Shown here piece after piece: positions 50,665 to 59,583 of a stretch of DNA of 64,000 bases. This DNA is from an uncultured Aquimarina sp. (GTDB lineage Bacteria; Bacteroidota; Bacteroidia; Flavobacteriales; Flavobacteriaceae): assembly GCA_947502885.1 (NCBI GenBank), contig CANNBP010000006.1:205074-269073 (forward strand), read 5' to 3'. The translations under genes were made by a program, and so were the position numbers. The notes under the pieces are model-generated. The model had not been told where the DNA came from. It searched no databases and saw only the letters and a program-made list of their open reading frames with translations. How positions within the stretch are numbered: position 1 is the first letter of the stretch; every line of letters begins with the position of its first letter.

Positions 50665-52512
50665 ATGAATACAAACTCACTACTACGCATACTATGGGTA
50701 ACTTCTTTATTTTTTATAGGAACTCAAGTACAGGCCCATTCAACAATTTTATTTGCAAAATCTAAAAACATATCCCTCACAACTAATAAGACAGTAATAC
50801 AACCTCCCTCTGCTCCCACCAATTTACAAGCTATAAATGTAACTCCAACATCTGTCACTTTAACTTGGAGCGCCCCAACAAGCAATCTTCCAATACAAGA
50901 ATACGAGATTACCGGTGGAGTACAGAACAAAACAGTAAGAGGTTCGACCACGACTTTAATCACCGGTCTTTCTCCGAATACCACATATAGTTTTAGGATA
51001 AGAGCTCGTGACACCAATGGAGATAATTCTGGAAATAGTAATTCTGTTGTTGTTAATACCAAAGTAGATGATGGTAATTATTGTAGTGCAGATGGAGGAG
51101 TAACAACCGATGAGCATATTGGTCATGTTCAATTAGGATCCATTGATAATAATTCTACAACTAATGATTTTGGGTATAGTGATTTTACCAACATATCAAC
51201 AAATCTTATTCTAGGCTCTTCTAATAGTATAACTCTGACTTCGGTTATGACTGCTAGCATACAATATCCTGAAGAGTTCAAAGTATGGATTGATTATAAT
51301 AGAGATAATGACTTTGAAGATCAGGGAGAATTAATTTTACAACAAAATGTTACAGGAGATGCTACTATAAGCAAAAGTTTTACTGTTCCTCAAAATGCCA
51401 TAAATGGAAGTACACGAATGCGAGTAAGAATGACAAATCAAAATGCAGGCGGCCCATGTGGCCCATCAAGTTCTAATGATCTAGAGTTTGGTGAAGTCGA
51501 AGACTATACCATAATTATAGTTGGATCTGGAGGAGACACACAGGCACCTTCTGCTCCGACTAACTTAACAGCTTCTAACATTACTAATACATCTGTAAGT
51601 CTAAATTGGAATGCTTCTACCGATAACATTGGAGTTACTGGGTATGATATCTACAGAAATAACACATTGGTTAGGACAGTAACAACAACTTCTACTAGCA
51701 TTTCAGAACTAAGTCCAAATACTTCATATCAATTTAATGTAAGAGCCAAAGATGCCGCTTCAAATGAATCATCATCAAGTAATACCTTAACTATAACAAC
51801 AACTGGTGATACAGTACCCACGCCTACTTATTGTACCGCAAATGGTCAAAATGCTTCTGAAGAATTTATTAGTCGAGTACAACTAGGAACGATTGACAAT
51901 ACTTCTACCAGTACTAATAATGGGTATAGTGATTTTACAACTGTATCTACCAACTTATCAATAAACAGTTCTAATACAATAACAATAACACCAACATGGA
52001 CTGGGAGTGTTTTTAGTGAAGCCTATAGTGTTTGGATTGACTATAATCAAGATGGAGATTTTGATGATGCTTCAGAACAAGTATGGAGTCAAAATGCCTC
52101 AAGAAATACTTCAGTAAGTGGTAGTTTTACAATACCACCAAATGCTACTTCAGGAAATACTAGAATGCGGGTAGCTATGCGTTTTAATACCCTTCCTTCG
52201 TCATGTGGTTCCTTTAATTTTGGGGAAGTAGAAGATTATACTATATCAATTGGAGCTACTAGTAGTAGTAAAATAGGTACCAAAATCCCTGATTTAAAGA
52301 TTTACCCTAATCCTGTGGTTGACCTGTTACATATTGATTTAAGAAGTAATTTAACTAGTGGTACCTATACAATAATTGATCTTGTTGGTAAAACAATTTT
52401 AAATGGTAAAATTCAACCTATAATCGATATGAACACCTTAAAAAAAGGTATATACTTTATAAAAATTAATGACGGAATACATGATCAAACTAAACGTTTT
52501 GTGAAAAACTAG
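50665..52512 (+). CDS. Secreted FN3/GEVED repeat protein with T9SS sorting domain
   Basis: 615 residues: signal peptide (about 1-25); FN3 domain (APTNLQAINVTPTSVTLTW to NSVVVNT, about 49-131); GEVED domain (FGYSDFTNIS, VWIDYNRDNDFED, FGEVEDYTI, about 140-288); second FN3 (about 294-380); second GEVED (NGYSDFTTVS, VWIDYNQDGDFDD, FGEVEDYTI); and a type A C-terminal sorting domain (LKIYPNPVVDLLHI, LKKGIYFIKIN). The two FN3-GEVED units are an internal duplication. No catalytic domain is present, so it is likely an adhesive or matrix surface protein exported by type IX secretion. A terminator follows. Confidence 0.92.
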   Translation: MNTNSLLRILWVTSLFFIGTQVQAHSTILFAKSKNISLTTNKTVIQPPSAPTNLQAINVTPTSVTLTWSAPTSNLPIQEYEITGGVQNKTVRGSTTTLITGLSPNTTYSFRIRARDTNGDNSGNSNSVVVNTKVDDGNYCSADGGVTTDEHIGHVQLGSIDNNSTTNDFGYSDFTNISTNLILGSSNSITLTSVMTASIQYPEEFKVWIDYNRDNDFEDQGELILQQNVTGDATISKSFTVPQNAINGSTRMRVRMTNQNAGGPCGPSSSNDLEFGEVEDYTIIIVGSGGDTQAPSAPTNLTASNITNTSVSLNWNASTDNIGVTGYDIYRNNTLVRTVTTTSTSISELSPNTSYQFNVRAKDAASNESSSSNTLTITTTGDTVPTPTYCTANGQNASEEFISRVQLGTIDNTSTSTNNGYSDFTTVSTNLSINSSNTITITPTWTGSVFSEAYSVWIDYNQDGDFDDASEQVWSQNASRNTSVSGSFTIPPNATSGNTRMRVAMRFNTLPSSCGSFNFGEVEDYTISIGATSSSKIGTKIPDLKIYPNPVVDLLHIDLRSNLTSGTYTIIDLVGKTILNGKIQPIIDMNTLKKGIYFIKINDGIHDQTKRFVKN

Positions 52513-52541
52513 TAAAATATACCTATCCAGATTCTACATAT

Positions 52542-52573
52542 AAAGCCTTGGAGTTACCTTCAAGGCTTTTTTT
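52542..52573 (+). terminator. Intrinsic terminator after the FN3/GEVED gene
   Basis: AAGCCTTG (52543-52550) pairs with CAAGGCTT (52561-52568) around a 10-base loop, followed by a T-run. Confidence 0.88.
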
Positions 52574-52709
52574 AAGCTAAAATTTAAAGTTATTAAGTAG
52601 AGTTTACTGCATCTATAGACTTTAAAAAGTAGAAGTATAGTAATTTAAAAAAGAATTACTTTACTTTGTGGATGAACATACACACGAATTATTTTAACCA
52701 AAACAGTTA

Positions 52710-54914
52710 ATGCCTAAATTTCCGTTTTACCATCAAGCAGAATCAAAAGATTGTGGACCTACTTGTATCAAGATTATAGCAAAACATTATGGTAGAGTCC
52801 TAAACACTCCAAAGCTTAGGGCATTAAGTGAAACTACTAGAGAAGGAAGTTCGCTTCTTGGACTTAGTGAAGCTGTTGAGCAAATTGGTTTTAGGTCGTT
52901 AGGTGTAAAACTATCGTTAAGTAAATTAGACGAGGTTCCGTTACCTTGTATTGTACACTGGAACAAAGTACATTATGTTGTAGTTTATAAAATAAAAACG
53001 AAACGTAATGGTGATATGACTATTTATGTTTCTGATCCAGCACATGGTCTAATCACTTACTCTAAAGACGAATTCATAAAAGCTTGGATAGGTAATAATG
53101 CCGACGAAAATACCGAAGAAGGAGTTGCACTTCTTGTAGAACCTACTCCTAAATTCTATGATGACTCCCTCGATGAAGAAAATGAAAAGTTTGGTTTTAA
53201 ATTTATTTCAAAATATTTATTTAAATATAAAGCATTTCTTTTTCAACTTATCTTAGGATTGTTAGCAGGAAGTTTACTTCAGCTTATCACTCCTTTTTTA
53301 ACGCAAAGTATTGTTGATGTAGGTATTAAAAACCAAGACCTAAATTTTGTATACTTAGTACTTATTGCAATGCTATCCTTATTTATAGGTAGAACATTGG
53401 TAGATGTATTAAGAAGTTGGATTCTTCTTCATTTAAGTACGAGAATCAATATTTCACTAATATCAGATTTCTTTATAAAACTAATGAATCTCCCTATTTC
53501 ATATTTTGATGTAAAAATGACGGGAGATCTACTACAGAGAATAAATGATCATAAACGAATAGAGCAAATATTAACGATGTCATCGTTGAGCGTATTATTC
53601 TCAATGGTTAATCTAATAGTCTTTAGTATTGTTCTGGTATATTACAGCATACCTATTTTCGGAATTTTTGCGGTAGGAAGCTTTTTTTACTTTGCCTGGG
53701 TGCTTATCTTCTTTAAAAAACGTAAAAAATTAGACTATAAACGCTTTTCACAAATTAGTGAGGAACAGAGTAAAGTAATTGAGTTAGTTAATGGTATGCA
53801 GGAAATTAAACTGCATAACGCTGAAAAAAGAAAGCGATGGAACTGGGAGTTTGTTCAAGCAAAATTATTTAGAATTTCTATAGAAAATCTTGCCTTAGAA
53901 CAATATCAAAATGTAGGATCGGCTTTTATAAATGAGCTTAAGAATATCTTAATTACCGTGTTTTCTGCTAAACTAGTTATAGATGGAGATATTACTTTGG
54001 GTATGATGCTTGCTATTACTGCAATTGTTGGGCAACTTAATGCGCCCATCTCTCAATTGATAAACTTTCTAAGAGAACTACAAGATGCTCAAATATCATT
54101 AGAGCGACTAGGAGAAATTCATAATAAAGAAGATGAAGAAGAATCGGGTGTCGAGAAAATAAAAGAAATACCAGAAAACTCTGGTTTTGACATCAAAAAT
54201 ATGGATTTTAGATATGTTGGATCTGAAAAACCTGTTTTAGAAGGACTAGACCTTTCTATACCTCCTAATAAAATTACTGCAGTGGTAGGAGTTAGTGGTA
54301 GTGGAAAAACTACCTTAATGAAATTACTACTTAAATTTTATGAACCCGATAATGGAGAAATTTTTATTGGATCACACGACCTTAAAAACGTATCTCAAAA
54401 ATCGTGGCGAGATCAATTTGGGGTTGTTATGCAAGAAGGTTATATTTTTAATGATACTATAGCGAATAATATTGCGGTTGGAGATGATTATGTAGACAAG
54501 AAAAAATTAGCACATGCAGTAGATGTAGCAAATATCAAAGAATTTATTGAGTCATTACCATTATCATATAATACCAAAATAGGTATGGAGGGAGTCGGAC
54601 TTAGTACAGGTCAGAAACAGCGACTCTTCATTGCAAGAGCGGTATATAAAAACCCTAGATATTTGTTCTTTGATGAAGCAACCTCTGCACTTGATGCTAA
54701 TAACGAAAAAGTCATTATGGAAAAGTTAGATGCTTTTTTCGAGGATAAAACTGTTATGGTTATCGCTCACAGACTAAGTACTGTTAAGAATGCACATCAA
54801 ATAGTCGTTTTAGACAAAGGAAAGATTGTAGAAGTAGGAAATCATGAAGCTCTTATTAAAAAGAAGGGGAGTTATTTTAATTTAGTAAAAAACCAACTCG
54901 AGTTAGGAAAATAG
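52710..54914 (+). CDS. Peptidase C39-containing ABC exporter
   Basis: 734 residues. N-terminal C39 peptidase (about 1-140): catalytic cysteine in SKDCGPTCIKI, histidine in HWNKVHYVVVYK and aspartate in YVSDPAHG. Then a six-helix transmembrane domain (about 165-440). Then a nucleotide-binding domain with Walker A GVSGSGKTT, Q-loop VVMQEGYIFNDT, signature LSTGQKQRL, Walker B LFFDEATSALD and switch histidine IAHRLST. Such proteins cut double-glycine leaders from ribosomal peptides and export the core. The HlyD-type adaptor follows 67 bp later. No precursor peptide gene was recognised nearby. The ABC signature LSTGQ is a mild variant of LSGGQ. Confidence 0.95.
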   Translation: MPKFPFYHQAESKDCGPTCIKIIAKHYGRVLNTPKLRALSETTREGSSLLGLSEAVEQIGFRSLGVKLSLSKLDEVPLPCIVHWNKVHYVVVYKIKTKRNGDMTIYVSDPAHGLITYSKDEFIKAWIGNNADENTEEGVALLVEPTPKFYDDSLDEENEKFGFKFISKYLFKYKAFLFQLILGLLAGSLLQLITPFLTQSIVDVGIKNQDLNFVYLVLIAMLSLFIGRTLVDVLRSWILLHLSTRINISLISDFFIKLMNLPISYFDVKMTGDLLQRINDHKRIEQILTMSSLSVLFSMVNLIVFSIVLVYYSIPIFGIFAVGSFFYFAWVLIFFKKRKKLDYKRFSQISEEQSKVIELVNGMQEIKLHNAEKRKRWNWEFVQAKLFRISIENLALEQYQNVGSAFINELKNILITVFSAKLVIDGDITLGMMLAITAIVGQLNAPISQLINFLRELQDAQISLERLGEIHNKEDEEESGVEKIKEIPENSGFDIKNMDFRYVGSEKPVLEGLDLSIPPNKITAVVGVSGSGKTTLMKLLLKFYEPDNGEIFIGSHDLKNVSQKSWRDQFGVVMQEGYIFNDTIANNIAVGDDYVDKKKLAHAVDVANIKEFIESLPLSYNTKIGMEGVGLSTGQKQRLFIARAVYKNPRYLFFDEATSALDANNEKVIMEKLDAFFEDKTVMVIAHRLSTVKNAHQIVVLDKGKIVEVGNHEALIKKKGSYFNLVKNQLELGK

Positions 54915-54981
54915 TAACGTCATGATCATTATGTTTCTGATCAGAATACAACTCTTAATTTGTAATTTTTAAAAATACACT

Positions 54982-56274
54982 ATGCCAGATACATTGGACG
55001 ACATACAATTACGTAGTGAAGAAGTTCAAGAAATTTTAACTCGTGTACCTCATTGGATGATTAGGTGGGGAAACCTTTTGATTCTAGTTTTAGTACTAAT
55101 GCTTCTTTTTTTATCCTGGTTAATTAAATACCCCGATGTCATTCCGGCAGAGGCAATCATAACAACCAAAATACCTCCTCAAAAGGTATACGCCAAAGTC
55201 AACGAAAAAATAGAATCTATACTGATATCAGATAATCAACAAGTTGTCAAAAACACACCATTAGCAATACTACAAAGCAGTGCTAATTATAAAGACGTAT
55301 TCTTGCTAAAATCAATAGTAGATACGATTAAAGTCAGTAATAAATCTTTTAAATTTCCTATAGACGATATTCCGATTCTGTTTTTGGGAGATATCGAAAC
55401 TAGCTTTGCTATATTTGAAAACAGTTATTCTGAATATATCTTAAACAAAGAGCTGCAACCTTTTTCTAATGAAGCCTTAGCCAATCAAATATCACTTTCA
55501 GAGTTATACAGAAGATTAGAGAGTTTAAAAGCACAGAAAAGACTAGGCAAAACAGAATTAGAATACAAAAAAAAGGAGTTGCAACGTCAAAAAGATTTGT
55601 TTAAAAAAGGAGTGATCTCTACTCAAGAATATGAAGGCAAAGAACTAGATTACCTTCAAGCAAAACGATCTTATGAAAATAATGATGTGCAAATTTCGCA
55701 AATAACAGAAAGTATTAGTAATGCGAATAAGACTTCAAAAGGTACCGAAATCAATAAAAGAAAGCAGGAAATAAATCTATTTAAAAAAGTGATTCAATCC
55801 TTTGGGCAATTAAAGAAAAGTATAAAGGATTGGGAATTGCGGTATGTTCTGAAATCGGATATGAATGGACGCGTTTCATTTCTTAATTTCTGGACAGAAA
55901 ACCAAACCGTTTCAGCCGGAGATTTGGTTTTTATTATCATACCTTCTGAAGATTCTTCATATATCGCAAAAATAAAAGCTCCTTCTCAAAATTCGGGTAA
56001 AATAAAAGTAGGACAGGTCGCTAATATTCGTTTAGAAAATTTTCCTGATGATGAATTTGGTACGCTGAAAGGTAAAGTAAAACATATTTCTTTGTTACCC
56101 GATAAAAATGGGCTCTATTTAATAGATGTAGAGTTACCTCAAAAATTGATTACAACTTATGATAAAGAAATACCTTTTAAACAAGAGATGAGAGGTGTTG
56201 TTGAGATTATAACCGAAGACCTTCGTTTGATAGAACGCTTCTTTTATCAATTTAGAACATTGATGGATAAATAA
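54982..56274 (+). CDS. HlyD-family membrane fusion protein of a type I exporter
   Basis: 430 residues: a short cytoplasmic start, one transmembrane helix (about 32-48, LLILVLVLMLLFLSWLI), a split lipoyl/barrel-sandwich region (AIITTKIPPQKVYAKVNEKI, then YVLKSDMNGRVSFL), a long coiled coil (about 170-265, rich in K/E/Q) and a beta-barrel domain (GKIKVGQVANIRLENFP). It bridges the C39 ABC transporter to an outer-membrane channel. No TolC-like gene is in the window. Confidence 0.92.
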   Translation: MPDTLDDIQLRSEEVQEILTRVPHWMIRWGNLLILVLVLMLLFLSWLIKYPDVIPAEAIITTKIPPQKVYAKVNEKIESILISDNQQVVKNTPLAILQSSANYKDVFLLKSIVDTIKVSNKSFKFPIDDIPILFLGDIETSFAIFENSYSEYILNKELQPFSNEALANQISLSELYRRLESLKAQKRLGKTELEYKKKELQRQKDLFKKGVISTQEYEGKELDYLQAKRSYENNDVQISQITESISNANKTSKGTEINKRKQEINLFKKVIQSFGQLKKSIKDWELRYVLKSDMNGRVSFLNFWTENQTVSAGDLVFIIIPSEDSSYIAKIKAPSQNSGKIKVGQVANIRLENFPDDEFGTLKGKVKHISLLPDKNGLYLIDVELPQKLITTYDKEIPFKQEMRGVVEIITEDLRLIERFFYQFRTLMDK

Positions 56275-56457
56275 TTTAGACATTATATCGGTATTACTAA
56301 TATTTTAATACTATCATTAACCAATAAACGTGTAAAATTCTTCTTTTGTTCTACAAAACCTGTTAGATTTCTATGAAATGATGTGTTTGGCAGAATAAAG
56401 TTTTAAACATGGATTTTTTTTGATTACTTCTCGTGCATTTTGTCAAAAATTAATCTC

Positions 56458-57630
56458 ATGAAAAACATATACTATATTCTATTTCTTTTTACTGTGCTAA
56501 TATCCTGTAAAAAAGACGTGAAAACAGAGAACAAGAACGAAACTTCTAATACTTATAAAATACCTGTATATGCTTGGGCAATACTACCCGAGGACGCCAC
56601 AAATGAAGAGCTTAAAACTCAATTTCAGGATTTAAAAAATAAAGGAATTGATGGCTTAATGTATTCTGCAGGTCACGATCCATTAGCTTATAAAAGAATA
56701 GGTAAAATTGTAAAAGAAGTGGGTATGAAGTTTCACTCATGGATACCAACGATGATACAATATAATAATCCTTTATTAAAACCAGAATGGTATGCTGTGA
56801 ATAGAAATGGTGAGTCTGCATTTGATAAACCAGCCTATGTATCACATTATCAGTTTTTATGTCCCAATAAAGTCGAGGTACAAGATTTCTTAGAAAACTT
56901 ATATACCAGCATTGCAGATATCGATGAAGTCGATGGTATTCACTTGGACTATATCCGTTTTCCCGACGTAATTTTGGCCAAAGGACTTTGGAAAAAATAC
57001 AATCTGGTGATGGATAAAGAATATCCTCAATTTGATTATTGTTACTGTGACAAATGTGTATCTGACTTTAAATCTTTATCTGGTACGGATATTAAGAATA
57101 TAGAAGATCCATCTCAAATACAAGAATGGAAACAGTTTAGGTATGACTTAATTACGAACCTTGTAAATAAATTGGTTGGCATTGCACATCATAAAAATAA
57201 AGTGATCAACGCAGCTGTTTTTCCAGGGCCTAATTCGATAGCAAAAAAATTGGTGCGGCAAGAATGGGACAAATGGAACCTGGATGCTATCTATCCCATG
57301 AATTATAATGACTTTTACCTTGGAGATACAAAATGGATAGGAAAACTAACTAAAGAAGAAGTTACAAGTGTAAAGGCAAAAAAACCTATTTATAGCGGAT
57401 TATTTATTTGCCCAAAACCCGATCAAAAAAATAAGGAGGCTGACCCCGAAAATCATGGTTTATTACCAGATGAGCTAGAAGCCGCTATTCGTGAATCTAT
57501 GCAAAATGGAGCTACTGGAATTTGTTTGTTTACTCCAGAAAGGATGACTGATGCACATTGGGAAGTTCTACAAAAAGTAATACATACTGATTATACAAAA
57601 TCATCTACTAAGGTAAAGGTACAATACTAA
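56458..57630 (+). CDS. Glycoside-hydrolase-like (GHL10-type TIM-barrel) lipoprotein
   Basis: 390 residues from ATG 56458; a TTG at 56440 would add six residues. Lipobox VLISC. The barrel is seen in YAWAILPEDATNEELKTQF, GIDGLMYSAGHD, MKFHSWIPTM, EWYAVNRNGES, VDGIHLDYIRFPD (likely active-site aspartate) and LDAIYPMNYNDFY. These are features of the DUF187/GHL10 glycosyl-hydrolase-like group. Substrate unknown. Its stop codon overlaps the next start (TAATG), so it is coupled to a membrane acyltransferase-like gene. Such pairs occur in polysaccharide or glycosaminoglycan handling. Confidence 0.85.
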   Translation: MKNIYYILFLFTVLISCKKDVKTENKNETSNTYKIPVYAWAILPEDATNEELKTQFQDLKNKGIDGLMYSAGHDPLAYKRIGKIVKEVGMKFHSWIPTMIQYNNPLLKPEWYAVNRNGESAFDKPAYVSHYQFLCPNKVEVQDFLENLYTSIADIDEVDGIHLDYIRFPDVILAKGLWKKYNLVMDKEYPQFDYCYCDKCVSDFKSLSGTDIKNIEDPSQIQEWKQFRYDLITNLVNKLVGIAHHKNKVINAAVFPGPNSIAKKLVRQEWDKWNLDAIYPMNYNDFYLGDTKWIGKLTKEEVTSVKAKKPIYSGLFICPKPDQKNKEADPENHGLLPDELEAAIRESMQNGATGICLFTPERMTDAHWEVLQKVIHTDYTKSSTKVKVQY

Positions 57631-58802
57631 TGAGGATAGCATCAGTAGATATTTTAAGAGCCTTAACAATGGTATTAATGATTTGGGTTAATGATTTTTG
57701 GACACTCATCAACATACCTAAATGGTTAAAACATGCTGGCGCTAATGAGGACTATATGGGGTTTTCTGATGTTATTTTTCCTTTGTTTCTATTTATAGTT
57801 GGTCTTAGTATTCCGTATGCTATAGAAAATAGGCTTGTCAAAAAACAAAGTCCATTCTTAATTACCAAGCATATTCTTATTCGCTCTTTCTCTTTGATAT
57901 TAATTGGTGTGTTTATGGTAAATTATGGAACAGCTCATCATGAAAGTATTTTAATCGGAAAGTACATTTGGGGGCTCCTTATGGCGTGCGCTGTAGCCTT
58001 GATATGGATGAATTGGAAAAAAACATCTATATCAAAAGACTGGTATATCTATTTACAGATTCTTGGGTTTGGTATCCTTATTTTTTTAGCGATCATCTAT
58101 AAAGGAGGAACTGAAGGCTATGATTGGATGAAAACCCAATGGTGGGGAATTTTAGGATTAATTGGCTGGGCATATGCCGCCAATGCATTGCTATATCTTT
58201 ATAGTAAAAAAAACATAGTCACTGTAGGTACTTTATGGATTATCTTAAACATTCTTTCTGTAGCAAATCAGAAATATTCAATACCTCAAGAAAGTGAAAT
58301 TGTAAATATCTTTTCTGTACTATTTACAGGTACTATACCTGCTTTTACCACTGCAGGAATTCTAGTTTCATTACTACACAAGAAACTATCAAAAACTAAC
58401 TTAAAGTTATTTTATGCCATTCTAATTACTTTAGGCACAATAAACATTGCTTACGCATTACTAACACGACCTCTTTGGGGAATTTCTAAAATTCAAGAAA
58501 CACCATCATGGCTAGCCCTTTGCACCGGAATTAGTATGTTTCTTTTTGTGCTTTTGCATTATGTTACTGATGTAAAAAAACGCACAAAATGGGCCTCGAT
58601 AATTGCTCCTGCTGGTACCGCTACGTTAACCTGCTATATGATCCCATATTTCTTATACCCTATTTGGGTTCTTAGTACTGTAAAACTTCCTGAATACTTA
58701 AATTCGGGATTTACAGGATTACTCATCTCTTTGGGTTTTTCATTCTTGGTTGTATTTTTTACAGGTTGGTTAGAACGTAAGGGATATACATTAAAACTCT
58801 AG
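57630..58802 (+). CDS. DUF5009 / heparan-alpha-glucosaminide N-acetyltransferase-like membrane protein
   Basis: 390 residues with about ten hydrophobic helices. Starts RIASVDILRALTMVLMIWVN, then FSDVIFPLFLFIVGLSIPYA, both characteristic of this acyltransferase-like family (HGSNAT/YeiB relatives). It probably transfers acyl groups to a sugar across the membrane; this is inferred from the family. Start overlaps the preceding stop by one base. Confidence 0.87.
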   Translation: MRIASVDILRALTMVLMIWVNDFWTLINIPKWLKHAGANEDYMGFSDVIFPLFLFIVGLSIPYAIENRLVKKQSPFLITKHILIRSFSLILIGVFMVNYGTAHHESILIGKYIWGLLMACAVALIWMNWKKTSISKDWYIYLQILGFGILIFLAIIYKGGTEGYDWMKTQWWGILGLIGWAYAANALLYLYSKKNIVTVGTLWIILNILSVANQKYSIPQESEIVNIFSVLFTGTIPAFTTAGILVSLLHKKLSKTNLKLFYAILITLGTINIAYALLTRPLWGISKIQETPSWLALCTGISMFLFVLLHYVTDVKKRTKWASIIAPAGTATLTCYMIPYFLYPIWVLSTVKLPEYLNSGFTGLLISLGFSFLVVFFTGWLERKGYTLKL

Positions 58803-58907
58803 TAACTTTAAAAATCGATGGGTCTTATCAATACTTATATTTACATATCCATTTTTTTGCTTTACTCACCGATCTTTTTACGTTACTCTTTCATTTTTTT
58901 ACCCTGC

Positions 58908-59072
58908 CCAAGCGTTTTGTAAGACCAACTATGCACTATATTGCACAAATCATCGACTTTTTAGTAGCGACCAAGCATTTTATCAGACCGACTATGCATT
59001 ATACTACACAAACTATCGATTTTTTAACGCCGACCAAGCATTTTACAAGACAACTTATAAGTTATGTTGGGT
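58908..59072. repeat. 63-bp tandem repeat, about 2.6 copies
   Basis: Units start at CCAAGC 58908, 58971 and 59034, exactly 63 bp apart. Shared blocks include CCAAGC-TTTT, AGACC-ACTATGCA and TATCGA-TTTTT. Units 1 and 2 are clearly similar; the third is partial and fades near 59072. Although 63 is a multiple of three, the frames tried on both strands meet stops inside the unit, so it does not look coding. Confidence 0.85.
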
Positions 59073-59229
59073 AGTGCTCAATAAAATCTAAACATGGGAA
59101 GAACATTAAGATTACTAAGGTTATAATAACTGACTAGATTCCTCCTAAATTTTAAAAACATCTCGATAACCCTATTGAATCTGTCAAAGGGTTCGTATCA
59201 AAAAAAAGTAAAAAAAATCACCAATCCCG

Positions 59230-59268
59230 GAAAATGAAACTCCTTTGTCGTAATCTTGTCTCGGAAAC
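59230..59268. repeat. Imperfect direct repeat, first copy
   Basis: GAAAATGAAACTCCTTTGTC and following bases recur with changes at 59394-59432 (GAAAATAAAACTCCTTTGTT), 164 bp downstream. Both copies end in a CTCGGAAA/CTCAGAAA block. Both lie upstream of the RHS-like gene. Confidence 0.6.
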
Positions 59269-59393
59269 AAAAGAACTTACTATTTATACAAAATTTAATA
59301 AGTAAAACGTAACATAATGGTAAGTCACGACATTAAAATATAAAACATTGAATTTGTGTGGTGAGATTACTTTAAAAATACATCAGAGTTTTA

Positions 59394-59432
59394 GAAAATA
59401 AAACTCCTTTGTTGGGATTTCACCTCAGAAAG
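59394..59432. repeat. Imperfect direct repeat, second copy
   Basis: Partner of the repeat at 59230-59268. It ends about 150 bp before the RHS-like start codon. Confidence 0.6.
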
Positions 59433-59583
59433 AATTTTAAAATAAAAAACAACAACTTTTGAGTTATTTATCTATGATTTATACCTGTTTAACAAAAAGG
59501 AAATTTTCTCCTCAAGCTTATTAGGTACAAGTTGTAGGTTTGCAGCCGGAAAAATTGAAAGTAGGAATAAAAATTGTTTAAAC

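Larger units (their letters stand above)
58803..59583. other. Long non-coding gap with repeats
   Basis: 781 bp without a credible frame on either strand. It contains the 63-bp tandem repeat and a pair of imperfect 39-bp repeats listed separately. The remainder is A/T-rich with no clear promoter or terminator. Confidence 0.6.

Noticed and set aside
58908..59072. Tandem repeat considered as a CRISPR array
   Set aside because: Units are contiguous 63-bp repeats without spacers, diverge from each other, and no cas gene is present.
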